The notes beneath the pieces were generated by a model that saw nothing but the letters and a program-made list of their open reading frames with translations, did no database searches and was not told where the DNA came from. Below, in pieces: positions 33,601-45,600 of a stretch of 64,000 nucleotides of DNA. The stretch is from Pocillopora verrucosa. Its lineage: Eukaryota > Cnidaria > Anthozoa > Scleractinia > Pocilloporidae. The stretch is taken from NCBI RefSeq assembly GCF_036669915.1, contig NC_089321.1, forward strand, positions 9,676,914 to 9,740,913. The letters are read 5' to 3'. The stretch's first letter is position 1. Each line of letters opens with the position of its first letter. The position numbers and the translations under genes are program-made.

Positions 33601-36600
33601 GTCTCCGTTGAAATCTTCGAACGGAAGTTTTTGCCATTCAATGGCTTGAAAATCATCTAGTGTAAAAAGATAATAGCATCAGTATTGCCATTATTTTGTA
33701 AGTATTTTTTTACAGTAATACCCAGTATAAATACATGGAACTTTTTCACTAATCGACACCAAAAGGTTTGGGTAGAAAAAGGATTATGAGAGGAAACAAA
33801 AAAAAGTAACTGTCGAAGCGCGCACCTCAGTGAAAAGAAAAAAATAAACGCACCTTGCTCAGGGTGCACGCGCCTAAAATTAGCGAAGGCAACCATGGCA
33901 ACTCCAAACTTGTTTATTCTCCCGAAAAAGGATGAAAAGTTGCAAAATGACCCGTCGGCAAAGCACTCATTTTGTTTTGCAGAATTTTGAAGAATGTCAC
34001 TTTTAGCAAATGAAACCCGATAGAGCCGTAAGTCGTTGGGAAACGTTTTTGGTTTGCTAAGAAGGTTAAAAGCGTTTTATTACATTTTCTGGTCCAAATG
34101 GTGCAAATGTGCCGGGAAAAAGCAGAACTTTTGGAAACCTTTGAAACTTTTCTAAAACAGAACTGAAACCTACCTTCGTGTCTTGTAGCTGGTGTAACCG
34201 CTGTTAATTGGAGCACAATTGCCAACGCAGCGATCAAAATCACAATCCTCCTCATTGTTGTGGCGCGCTTTTTCTCACAAAAAAAACCCGCACAGCTTCG
34301 ATCCGAGATAAAGAGCGTAGTGATGGTTGACGTCACAACACCGTTAATGACGCAGCGTGCGCGAGACAAGGCAGCGAAAGTTGGTCCCAGGCTCCTGCTT
34401 GTTTTTTAACTGAAAACACGCTCTTTTTGGTTTTCGGGAATTGGTTTCGTTTCCTTCAAAATTGGAGGGAAAAGAAAATCATGCTCAAAATGAAATCACA
34501 CGGCATCTCTCTGAGATTATGTAATTCGATAAACAGCCTACTTTTTTATTTTTATTTTTTAAATATTTTTTTCAGGGAATGTTTTATTCCTCGATATATT
34601 GGCCTAAACATGGAAATGGTTAAACTTCACTCCATGGAAGACATGATGTCCTTACCAGTTACTTCCTGGAATATACAACAACCTGCAGGTGAATTTTAAA
34701 TACTTAATATTTACAACTTATTCGATGGTTTGACGTATAACACGCGCGGACATTTAGTGAGTTGCGTAGTATTTTAGAATTACATTTTTTAATATTTTGG
34801 CGTCTAGTTTCCCCTATGACTTTATCTTCGCATCGTATCGATCGTATAAGGTGTGCGCGAAAGACGAAAACAACACAAAAGAAACCATTAAAGCGTTCTT
34901 TACGACCAAAAAAATAATCTGTCGCACTTTCAGTTTGTTACTTTAAAAGTCAAGCCCGAAAAACGATAAAAAAGAAAATTTGGATCATTTAGTGAGGCTA
35001 TTTTGCTCTCCGTTCGTATTTTCGCCCTGTTCTACTGAGCAATACCGTTGCATATTTTGTGCGTTCCGTTGCCCTAATTTGGTAAAATGCGCAATAGTGA
35101 AATATTACTTTTCAGTACTTATACGGCTCTGCTCCAATACTGCTCCAGTCTAATTAACCTACCTGTGACAATGTAACAACTTTACTGATCTAATATGACA
35201 TGGAGTACTGTTTCAATATTGTTCAATATTGTATTGGGATTGATTTCTTTAATGGTCCTTTTCTTGTTCAGACGATGATGAAAGAGAAGAAGCCATCTCT
35301 TCAGGGGGACTGGATCTTATCGTTGTTCCAGGACTTGGTTTCACAAAGGTCTGCATTTAAATACCAGCGATGATGCTAATTTTTTGTTTTAAGGGTTGGA
35401 TATACAACTGTAGAGTAATGCGTGAATCAGACTAAGTGCTCTACACAGCTGCTTTATTGGAATACTAATAGCGGAACTCGCAGAGCGCAGCCCCGTAATT
35501 ATACAAAATAGTAATAACCCATCAAGCCGAAAAAATTTGGATGTACGACTGTACGACCGCACAAGGTGCTACTTTTAACATGCGTGGTCAACTGTACCGC
35601 GGGCACGCCAATGCCACGGCTTTGATCAGTAGTTCAGTGGTCAGTGCACTGGGCTCCGAGTCGGACGACCCGGGTTCTAGTCCTGGCCGGGGCAAGGCGT
35701 TGTGCCCTTGAGACGTGCGGGAAAAAAAAATGCGAACTCCGCTTTTAGGCTTGGCTAAATCTATATATTAAACTGGATTATATACAATGATATATATAAG
35801 GATAATCACGTGACGGCGGTTAAGGTGTACAATGAATACAGATTATCTTATATCTAAAGTAGTTATCAAAATATGGGAACAAACACTAAAAGTGATCATA
35901 ATGATAATAACAATAATAATAATAATACTAATAATAACAGTAATGATAAAGTGATGATAGTAATGATAATGAAGATTACAGTGACATGGACGATAATGGT
36001 GATAATTTAAATGATGATAATGATGACGACAATAATAAATATAGTGAAAGATAACTTTAGTAACCATAATGCAATATAACAATCAATCAATAATCAAAGT
36101 CAACAGATTTTAAAGATATTTTGTTTTTTTCCTTAGCAAACATATTATTAATGTATTTATATTTAAAATTTTATTGTTATCGACATATGTAAAAAAATAT
36201 AGAATTATACATCATTATAAATAGATTTTAGCACTTGAAATGAAGATACCATTATTGAATCAATAATCATAATTGTTGTAAAAATAATAAATAATATTCA
36301 TGATGATAATGATAATACGTACTGTAGTAACAATATTCAAGTTAAATTATTTCTTGCGTATTAATTTGAAATCTTTTGGAAACAATTCTTTGAGGAACTA
36401 TTTTGCCAAGTAATTAGGAAGGATTCATTCCTCTAACTGAGAATAATCTTAGAATTCCAACCCTCCTCTTTGATTACTTCAAGAAAATGAATTCTAGATG
36501 ATGTAAGGTGTGGGCTAGCTTATGTAGCGTATCCATGTCTGCTTGGTAGTGTAATGCCAATGTCGCTAACGGTTTGGTTTCCATTGCATTTCTTTTTCAT

Positions 36601-37034
36601 AGAATGGCCTCCGTCTTGGTAGAGGAAAGGTAACCATTGACAACGTAGACCTAGAAATTATAAGTTGTTTTGAGTTATAAAGTGTTATTTGTGTAAACTG
36701 TTTTCGATTTTGTTCTGTTAGGGTTATTATGACTCGTACATCATGAAGTGCATTCAAACGTGCCAAAAGAAGCCGCTTTTGATCGGTAAGAGTTTTTTTT
36801 TTTCATTTTTTTCACCTCGCCTCAGTTTGGACAGTATGCATAACGAAATCACTATCAATGCGCTTGGTCCTGAAGAGCTATCATAGTATTTTTATATTGT
36901 ATCTCTTTACGCGTATCTTTCATTTTCCACTTTCTTTTCCAGGTTTGGCTTTTAGTTCTCAGATCTGCGACGACCTACCAGTCACAGAAAGAGACATGCC
37001 TTTGGATCATGTGATCACAAGTGAACCAGATTAG
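30652..37034 (+). CDS. MTHFS: 5-formyltetrahydrofolate cyclo-ligase
   Basis: This enzyme uses ATP to convert 5-formyl-THF to 5,10-methenyl-THF, returning stored folate to one-carbon metabolism in the cytosol. Exons: 30652-30768, 30871-30960, 31051-31070, 34576-34688, 35272-35348, 36603-36629, 36722-36785, 36943-37034. All are GT-AG and in phase, giving 199 residues (human 203). N-terminal AKKVLRRDLKKRIAAM and SSKRISVYLSM match the substrate-binding half. Exon 4 gives ECFIPRYIGLNMEMV and VTSWNIQQP. Exons 5-7 join to the ATP-binding signature VVPGLGFTKNG + LRLGRGKGYYDSYI. Exon 8 gives GLAFSSQICDDLPVTERD and the DHVIT end. Intron 3 (3.5 kb) contains a complete antisense gene. Candidate poly(A) signals: AATAAA at 37073 and about 37577. 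Very likely functional. Confidence 0.95.
31529..34255 (-). CDS. Unrecognised Trp-rich secreted or membrane protein, nested in MTHFS intron 3
   Basis: I do not recognise this family. Exons (minus): 34174-34255, 33571-33656, 33181-33306, 32289-32982, 32006-32153, 31529-31661, all GT-AG and in phase, giving 422 residues. The chosen ATG (34253-34255) gives a clean signal peptide, RRIVILIAALAIVLQLTAV; an in-frame upstream ATG (34369) would add about 38 hydrophilic residues and spoil it. Residues 28-98 form a small soluble part (WQKLPFEDF, EYVIRIQMSSLDLDMKLVF). Residues 99-330, one exon, hold about two dozen Trp, often 3-8 residues apart in helix-like spacing (EWVGRIWKGL, QWAEWAWGEA), with a few Cys. 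A transmembrane helix follows at about 350-370 and then a basic tail ending in KKKKLYRNKNS. This predicts a type I membrane protein. AATAAA (minus) is at 31440-31445. All six introns of the pair are distinct, so this is a true nested gene, not a shadow. Confidence 0.82.
34328..34335 (-). promoter_or_regulatory. Perfect CRE upstream of the nested Trp-rich gene
   Basis: TGACGTCA lies 73 bp upstream of the nested gene's start codon, in a CpG-richer stretch (34290-34380). It may be that gene's core promoter; it is inside an intron of MTHFS. Confidence 0.4.
35618..35735 (+). mobile_element. tRNA-derived SINE-like element (MTHFS intron 5)
   Basis: An A-box-like TAGTTCAGTGGTCAGTGC (from about 35630) is followed at the right distance by a B-box-like GGGTTCTAGTCC (35672-35683) and CTGGCCGGGGCAAG. 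The tail carries a short poly(A) run (GGGAAAAAAAAA). It lacks a proper acceptor stem, so it is a SINE head rather than a working tRNA gene. Confidence 0.6.
35870..36340. repeat. AT-rich simple-sequence region (GATAATRATAATAAT)
   Basis: Imperfect runs of GAT and AAT triplets fill about 35890-36040 and 36240-36320 in MTHFS intron 5. They leave a short His/Tyr/Ile-rich minus-strand frame open that is not coding. Confidence 0.6.
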
Positions 37035-39515
37035 AAAATTGGCGAATTCAGAGTAATAATATTAAAGGGGAAAATAAACTAATCAAGAAAGAAAAAATGA
37101 AAATGTCACTCTCGAGAACTACATTACACAAACACTGGTAATATTCTTATTTTGAAAAGCTGATCAAAGACAGGCTTGCAAAAGTTGTCAATACAATGAC
37201 AGTCAGTGACAGTGTCGCCATTCGGGACTCAAAAGACGATTTGCCACACATGTTTAGTATTCTATTCAAGGGTTTGTGGACGTATTTCACTTAACTAATG
37301 TTTTAAATTGGAGCAGCCATTTCTAAGTGTCGCGACCCAAAATGTCGCAAATTGAACACCTGTGCAGCCGATAAATTTCATATTCTCTTTTTGTAATAGA
37401 CAAACAACTAACCTAGGCGTGCAGTGAGAAATACGCATGCGGATACCTTTCGTAGTGCGTTTTCTGATTCCACGCTTCCAAAGTGTTTGATTTTTCTACC
37501 AACGTGGCGCTATTAATTTCATAGTTCGGAAATGTATTAACCAAATGCCATTAAGAAAAACAGATGAATAGAATGGAAAATAAATTAAAATGATGCAGCT
37601 GAATTGTGGTGTAATTTAAAATTTAATCGGTGTACTAGTAATAAGGACACTTGGTATTTCTTATGTTGAGCAAGAGATCCAGAAATTATAAAAAAAGAGA
37701 ATTATGACTGCAATATTCTGTGGCAAAATACACGCAAAAGTGTTTTTAAACAGCTCTTTGAAGTTGCATATTACATTAGATGTTATCGCAAAGTTGTTTT
37801 TACGATCGAAACTGAATATAAATGGAAACAAAAATTCTTCAAATTATGGGTTTAATTTTTCTTTTTTAGAGGTGTATGACATAGCACAAAAAATATACGA
37901 CTTATTTTATCTGTTTTCTCGATTTCTATTCCTTATTGATAAAATTGAAACAAAAATCCTTTCTATTTATGAAATAATAACACACCAAAAATGCGCCCTG
38001 ACGCTCATGGAAAATTATTTTAGAGTTAATTAAGTGTGTGTGACGTCGTTATTGTAAAGATATTAATTATACATAACTCGCTAGGCCAAACTGTTGGTCT
38101 GTTTTCAACAGTACGAGAAATGTTTTTGCATCAATTCGAGGAGTTTGGCAGCAGATAGACGAAACGAAATGGAAGATATACGAGCGGCCATGTGGTAATC
38201 CACGCTTTTTGATAACGCTATGTTTTGAATGTAAGTGAATTTGGAATCAAAACTGTTTTTCTTGGCGATTGAATTGTAAATATTAGAATTTCCTGTTACA
38301 TTTTCTCGTTGTGTTTATTCCGTTTTATCACAGTTTTGTCCTTTCGAAGATAAAACTGATCCTACATTCAATTATCAAGGGCGCGAAGCTAATGTTAGGG
38401 ATAAAACCGGCGCTAAGCATTGAAATGTGGCTTTAAAGTCGCGGAAAGGTCGGCGAGAAAAGCAAAATAATAGTTCCCAAGTGACTTTAGTCTGAACAAG
38501 TCAGAATTGCAGGTTTCAAAGCGCAAAATCTCGACAGCTAGATAGCTGAATCCCTTATGATTTTCCAATCTTTAAACCTGAATTTCTGTACCTCCATTCC
38601 ATAGTTTAGCTCGCATAAAAGGCGTTCGCCCGCGTTTCTCATTTACGTTAAAACGCACTTATTTCTCCAACTCCCCGCAGTTCTGCAGAATATGCTTTCT
38701 TGATGATGAATTCGCATACCCTGGCAATTAGCTTGTTGATTTAGCGGTTCCAGAAAAAATGCTGGCTTTTTCCGGTTTATTTTGACTGCATACTAAACAA
38801 ATGCAGGCTAGTTTATTTCTAAATTCATACATTCGTCTTTGAAGACATGGGCGAGAAGAAAATTATATTTAAACTAAGACACCCTAAAGGGCATTCGCAA
38901 AATATCACCAGCTTAGCTATGTACATCTTCCTCTTTGAAAATATTTTTCCTTGGAATAATCTGTACAGAAGTGGCAAATTCTGACTGAATTAAGAAGATG
39001 TTCTATAAAGCAGCCGTAAATTTGCAATAAACATTTTAATTTCTCCGTTTGCTTTTCACGCGCAGGTTGAGTTTCACAAACAGCTGTTTATATAAAGTTT
39101 CATAAAACATTAACAGTCAGAACAGCTTCCAAAAAAAATTACTGTTTAGGTAATTAAAATAAGGATTATTTATTTACATGGTTAAACCATTAAGTGCATT
39201 TTGTTTCAGATAACGGGCAGCCCCTCCTCAGCGGTGAAGTCCGTCACGTGAGTAATAAAGTAATTGGAAAAAAATTAATTTGAGGCTACTAGTTCCGGAG
39301 TTCCGCACGGCACCCTAACATCAACTTAATATTTTTTCACTGATTTTTTTCACTCGTGCGACGGACTTCGCCGAAAGGGGGTCTGCTTATGGTCTTGCTT
39401 TGTTTCTATTGGGGCGTAATGCCAATATCAGAGGTTTTTTTCTTGGATTTGATCCACAGAAATAGCAATTCCTCGGCCCTGTATCTGTGACGGGAATCAA
39501 AGCGACCACCTTGCG
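37035..39515. other. MTHFS 3' UTR and K2P 5' region
   Basis: Poly(A) signals for MTHFS lie at 37073 and about 37577. The open frame 37704-38033 is AT-rich with no domain. A small inverted repeat (GGTGAAGTCCGTC near 39230 and GACGGACTTCGCC near 39360, about 115 bp apart) may be a tiny MITE. No other feature supported. Confidence 0.45.
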
Positions 39516-41422
39516 ATGTCTTCAGTTGGAAGTACTTTTTTAAAGAGGGCTCTTTTGTTTTTAGTGTTCGGATTTGTAAATGCTGCAATTTTTACTCTTA
39601 TCGAGAGGCGTGGAGAAAATTACAAGACCACCTCAGATAGAATGTTAGACCAACTGAGGAAGAATTTTACGAAACACCACAACTTCTCGGACGAAGAATT
39701 CGAGTATTTTACAATGGCCTCATATAACGCCGTTCGCACGGGTTTGTCTTTGGACTGGACCTATTTTAGGGCTGTGGATTTCACGTACACAGCGATGACC
39801 ACAATTGGTGAGTCTCTGATCCTTGACAAAGCTATTTTTCTCTCAGCTTCTGGTAAAAAGGATCAGTCCGCCCTATTTTGACAAGTTTATCCTTGTTAAA
39901 TTATTCGCCTTGTTAGAGATAAACTTTAGTTTTTCCATTGACAAAATCGTTGAAAAAACACCAACACGCTATGAGTTTTTTAACAAGGAGAGCGCTCAAG
40001 GAAAGAAATGACAGCGGCAAAATTAGCTTAGAAGTGTAAATGACTTTGCTTGGAAAGCTCTTTTCAACTAGACCATAGTTAGTAGAGGAGACTAGACTAG
40101 ACTACAAAGACTTCGTGTGAAATTTGATTCCAAAAAATTGTAAGTAACCTAATCCTTTAAATACCTTCACTCTTGGACAACTGTTCGCTTCTCTGAAAAA
40201 ATAATGTCCGGAAAACTAATAGAGCGTAACTTAGCACCAAAAGGAGGCTATTTTTAAATACCGGAGATAATGTTATTCTCCACTTTAAACCAACCTCGAC
40301 CAATAACTTTCGTTTTCCCGCGCATCATGCAATTTGAGTTCTAATTGGCTCTTGTGACATTTCCTCTGTTTTCTTCGGCTGTCGTGGTTTTTGTGTCGAC
40401 CGCGACCAATAACTTGCGTTTTCCCGCGCTTCATGCCACTTGAGTTCTTATTGGCTCTTGTGACATTTCCTCTGTTTTCTTTGGCTGTCGTGGTTTTTGT
40501 GTCGACCACGACCAATAACTTGCGTTTTCCCGCGATTTATGCCATTTGAGTTCTTATTGGCTCTTGTGACATTTCCTTTGTTTCTTTGGCTGTCGTGGTT
40601 TTTGTGTCGACTACGACCAATAACTTGCGTTTTCCCGCGCTTCATGCCATTTGAGTTCTTAATGGCTCTTTTGACATTTCCTTTGTTTTCTTTGGCTGTC
40701 GTGGTTTTACGATGCCTTCCTTTTTTCAGAACTTTCATCAATCATTGGGGGCCACCTGTGCCGTAGCAGTTATGGGTACGTGTAATGGTTATCGTACATA
40801 ACTTTTTTATATTATTATTTTTGCAGGGTACGGTCGTCTGACTCCTATCACCACATACGGGAAACTGTTCTGCATCGTTTTTTGTATGTTTGGAATTCCA
40901 CTATGTCTGCTGACTCTAAAATCTGCGGGCGATCTTATTTCAACATTTCTAACTTGTGTGATAACTCACGTGGAGATTAAAGTTCTTAAAACAAAAAGAG
41001 TAAAACACCTTGAGATTAAACGCGCTGTACTTGCGTTTAATTTAATGGCAATGTATCTCTCGTTCACTGCAGTCACACAAGTGATGCAGGAACATTGGAC
41101 ATTCGTGGATGCTTTTTACGCCTCGTTTGTAGCATTTTCTACTGTCGGTTTTGGAGATTATGTTCTTTTTGAAAGTGTTACAGGGCAAGGCAAAAATGGA
41201 GCTGCAAGCGCGTTTTTTCACGTGTTTGCAACTTTCCCGGCGCTTTTTGGACTGGGGATTGTGGCTTGTGTGATCAACTGTGTTTTAGATGTTGTTGAGA
41301 AGAACCGTTTACACGGTGATGGTAGACCAGGGAGAAGGAAAAATAGAGAGTTGGTTAAACTTCTATCTTTTAGTAAACTGAAAGAAGAAGGTAGACGCCG
41401 CAGAAGGTCTCATAGTGTATGA
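39516..41422 (+). CDS. Two-pore-domain potassium channel (K2P/KCNK)
   Basis: K2P channels dimerise to form background potassium pores in the plasma membrane. Two exons, 39516-39807 and 40827-41422, join in phase 1 to give 295 residues. Helix M1 is RALLFLVFGFVNAAIFTLI; the extracellular cap region (about 28-80) carries NFT and NFS glycosylation sequons. Pore 1 is YTAMTTIGYG (GYG at 98-100), M2 is LFCIVFCMFGIPLCLLTL, M3 is LAFNLMAMYLSFTAV, pore 2 is FSTVGFGDY, and M4 is FATFPALFGLGIVACVINC. The intron falls after the first base of the first Gly codon of GYG, the position shared by most animal K2P genes. The C-terminal tail is short and basic (RRRRRSHS). At 295 residues it is near the lower end of the family. 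AATAAA is at 41903-41908. I cannot assign a subfamily. Confidence 0.93.
40292..40710. repeat. ~106-bp tandem repeat, four copies (K2P intron)
   Basis: Units start at CAATAACTTKCGTTTTCCCG at 40301, 40407, 40513 and 40618, so the period is 105-106 bp. Copies differ by a few bases. The array keeps weak open frames on both strands that are not coding. Confidence 0.9.
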
Positions 41423-42640
41423 GAACACATCATAGATTTTGTCAGAGTTTTAATCAAAGAATACTTTGAAAAAGACTATTTTACCCAGATAGCGTGTTTT
41501 GAAAGCTTGGGCGGTTTTCATGATTGACCGAGCAGGCTTAATCGTCGCTAGTCAGTGATTAACACGATTAGGGACCAGTCTTAATTTATCACCTAAGGGG
41601 GGGGGGGGGATGGAGAGTTTTTGGAGGATCACATGGTTTTCAGGAAGAACGAATGTTGCAGATCCCTAAGAGCGATAAATCATGATCGCTCCACTATGTA
41701 TAAACACTCCGTCAGATGATCGGGCAGATCACGATCGTTGGGAATTCGTCACGATCATGCGGACTTCGGAGACTGTCGCGATTGTCCGCTCGGGAGTCGT
41801 TGGAGGCCATTGAGGTGGTGTTTGAAACCCCACCCGTTTTCTGTACCTCCTCCTCCCCCGAAGGTAATTCTCTAATGTTTAGACTACTTAGATGATCCTG
41901 TCAATAAAATATAATTCAGAGCATGCATCCGCACCTGGAGCTCGCTATTCGTGTGACAAGATGACATTCACAGAGGACACACTGGGAAATTATGGTAGAG
42001 GTTTATGCTTGGTCTTAGAAAGTGACGCCCCCCCCCCCCTCCCCATGTTTCTCATACTCTCAACTGCCTTGATGGGAGAAACTTGTCTCGCCCTTTCTTT
42101 CACGTCGTTCCTCCCTCACTGATTTTGTTCCAATTATTTCACTCATGTATTGGTGGCAATCTGATCATAGCAACTGATGGTACGCCCACTCACTCTTATG
42201 AGCATGTCTGTGTGTATAAAGCTAAGATACCCATTCACTTTGAGTTACCCCTACACTGGTTTGATTCGAACCGCGCCTCCTGAAGCAGAGATTTTGCACG
42301 CGCCTAGCGCGCGGTCAAATGGAGGGCGCTCGCAAGAGTTCTGGGTAATTGAGGAGCCTTTTGTTCGAATCTGTAATGGAATGATTACAAAAGTCTGTAC
42401 TGTTCTGGAAAAAGACGTCCCGCTAATTAATAAGAAATTACAACGGATAAATCTTTTTCTAGAGATGAAGTAAACTTTACGTTGGCATCGATCGAAGCGA
42501 CGGAGGATTGCGCTATCTGACGGATTGTTAGAAATTGGGTCAACATGGAATACTTAATTAACTGCCGTTTTACAATACTTTGAGACTTCCTGATCTGTTT
42601 GTGCGGTCTTTGATGTAGAACAGAAACTTTTTGTTTGGAA
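41423..42640. other. K2P 3' UTR and intergenic DNA
   Basis: Contains a poly(G) run near 41598, a poly(C) run near 42030 and the K2P poly(A) signal at 41903. Short open frames at 41892-42473 show no domain. Around 41690-41770 there are several GATC-centred short palindromes. Confidence 0.4.
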
Positions 42641-45600
42641 ATGGAAAGAGTACTGAACATTCGCAGACCACCGGAACAGAGCCAAAATGGATTATCGAGA
42701 GCTTCAAAAATATTTCTCGGCTGTGACATTTTCCAAGGTAAAGTTTGTATTTCACAATCTAACGTTCGATCGAGTTTATCAAATTTTCAGCTTACATGGA
42801 TGGCTGAAGATCAAAACATCCCCATGGTCCATTTACTACGCTACTGTATTTTTATTTTTGGGATCTTATTTAAGTCTGTCGCCAACTAAGCAAATTTGCT
42901 ACAAGTACACGCTTGCGATGTATCACAGCGCAAGGATCTTTACTTCAGTAAACAGAGTCTGATGTGACCCTAAAGATGTTGTTGCGTGTTTAACCTCATG
43001 GGGCTAATTTAAACCGGATTGATCGTGAAAACCTGATTACGCCTGATAAAAATTTTCCCCTAAGCACTTGAAAAATGTCCACTTCCTCTGGTGTCGCATC
43101 GAAAGCTCTAATGGTACAAACGATTATGATTTTAACTAAGATCCTTAAAGCAAACAAAAGGGTATCCTTGAAGAATCAATGGAAACCGCTTGAACGCTTA
43201 CACCGGAGGTTATTTATAAGAAGTTTCTTAAAGAGGTACGAAAAATTTATTAGCCATTGAACTTTGAGCTTGGTTGCAAAAAGGGAATACGAAGCATCGT
43301 GTCGCACGTAGCCTATGGATATTTGTGTCGGGAATTACGAATTACGATTAATGGTTAACTTTAGGAACCTGTTACATCGATGAACTATCGAGTTGGAGTT
43401 TAGCTATATTTCAATTTCTTGTTTTGTAAATTATTGATGCTGGAGAAAAATACCCGATTGTTCTTTGTCTTTTTTTTCAATTTTTATTCACAAGAATTGT
43501 TCTCCAGGTTTTGCTTCAACGCATTCAGCTGATTAACTGTAACCTGAACAATATTTGTTTCTGGGCAGCCGCCAATTTATTCTCTGTGGCCGTTATTAGT
43601 TGTATAGTTCAATTGTGAAATTGTGTAAGGTCAAGTTTGACAATTTTTCAGTTTCTTCTAAATTGCCATGACAAGAGCTAATTCCCGGCAAAATATTGAA
43701 TAAAATCATATGACAATAAAGAGGGCAGGTGATGTTTGCATTATTTCCATAGAGCTGAAATTAATATTTTTAATGACTAGTTGGGTGGTTAATTAAACAC
43801 ACTGATCATAGGGGCAGATCTACTCTGAAAAAAAAAAACTCGATTACGGTGATGTTTTTTGATGACTTAATTTTTAGGTCATAACAATTTCTGTTTCATG
43901 TTATGATTAAGTCAACCATTAGGTTGCCAACAGTTTCACTTGCTTTGTTATTGCATCTGTGTCCTAATTTAAATTTTTTTGATGCTAGTCAAGAGGCAGG
44001 TGTATTTTAGACTTGAATGAAAAGTGTTAATATTTTTCCAAGCTCGTTTAGTAAGCTAAATTTTATTGACTTTGGACAAAATTCCCAAATTAAAAGGTAA
44101 ATTGCATGCTGAGAACCAAGTTTAAAATTTGTTTTGGCAAATTACGTGAAATTATATGAAAATTCTGTGAAAAAAGAGAGCTATTTTTTTTTCATTGCCT
44201 GTGATTAAGAAAAAAGGAAGATCTTTCATGCAATTTTGATATTAAGAAGCTGTAATCAGGAGATGTTATTTTTTAATATAATTTATTATGTTTGGCACAA
44301 ACTCATAGTAATAAGTATTTCATGACAAGTTAGCCAACCTTTTAGCTTTCAACAGTCTATGAAATAATGAAGGCTAGAAAGATTTCCCAAAAAATCTTGA
44401 ATCACCACTTTATTGTTAGAGTTCAGTGACAATTATCAAACTATTTTCAATACTATTCACAATTATTTTGTGGATTTCTGCAATTTGTTCATAATATTTA
44501 AGAGCATATATGTCTTGTGAAAAATTCATACTTATCTATTACAATTTATCATTCTCATTTTTTTTTGCACTGTTTGTAGTCGTTGCTGTTGTGGTATTTC
44601 AAGGTTTGATGATAGCTCTCGGAGACTTCAGTGCATATAATAATACTGAGGTGTGTATAAATAAGTGTAGATCAGCATTCAGTTGAAAGGATGGATGGAA
44701 TTAAACAAAGGGAATTTTGAAATGATATCAAACTCTCCTTAGTCCAAGTTAATGAACTAGAGGTCAGGGGCCCATTTCTCAAAAGTCCCAGTAACTTAAC
44801 TCTTTAACTCCCATGAGTGACCAAGACAGAACTTCTCCTTACTACATCTTACAATATCAAGCAGACAAGTGATGAGAATAAAGAAAAATATCAATTATGG
44901 GATTACTAATTGATCCAATACCAAATTCTCCAAACTAACATAATGAGAATCATTTGACAGACAGTAAGGAGAATTACTAATGAGATCTTGGGAGTTAAAG
45001 GGTTAACAGGAACAAAACCATATTTTAAAATCAAAATTGGAACAATAGAGAAGCAGTTTGTGGCTTCTCAACCTGTCCATTTTGTTTCTTTAGCTGATAG
45101 TTTTTTGTATTGTTTTCAAAACCCCCATCTGAAATGAAAATTAGAACAGTTTCATGGGCCTGTTAAGTAACCAGTACTTTCAAGAAAAGGACCTAGGTCC
45201 CAGTTGTTTGAAGTGTGGATAATGCCATCCACCAGATAAATCTTTTAATCCTCTGGATACCAGAGTAGGTTTTGTGAACACCTATCTGATGGATAATGTT
45301 TTAACCATTGAATAATGTTATTCTCCCTTTGAACCCCAGGGCCTTGAAACATTGTGTAAGCAGATAACTCTGATTTGTCTTGCATGAAGCTGAAGAAAAT
45401 CTAACTGTTCTTTGTTTCTGTGTTACAGCACCCTGGAATGGGACCTGGGAGAAGGATTTATATGGCCATATACATGGGTGCAGTTGTGTACACATGTTTT
45501 TTGTGTTTATTCGCAGTAAGTCATTGGAGGATTTTCTGTTATGTGTTTGGTTACCTTTGAGAAAAAGTAGTCAGTTGTTATGTAACAGAATGTTCAATAA

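Noticed and set aside
35618-35735. Functional tRNA gene
   Set aside because: A- and B-box-like motifs are present but no complete acceptor stem or clean cloverleaf; it fits a SINE head.
37704-38033. 109-codon plus-strand frame
   Set aside because: AT-rich composition (Ile, Lys, Asn, Phe), no domain, no splice partner.
40285-40766. Frames in the K2P intron (both strands)
   Set aside because: They arise from the 106-bp tandem repeat and interrupt the channel if read as exon.
42687-42962. Frame beginning MDYRELQKYF as the start of the UPF0658-like gene
   Set aside because: It ends in the wrong phase at the donor used here; the overlapping frame from 42641 ends in phase 1 and continues helix 1 into exon 2.
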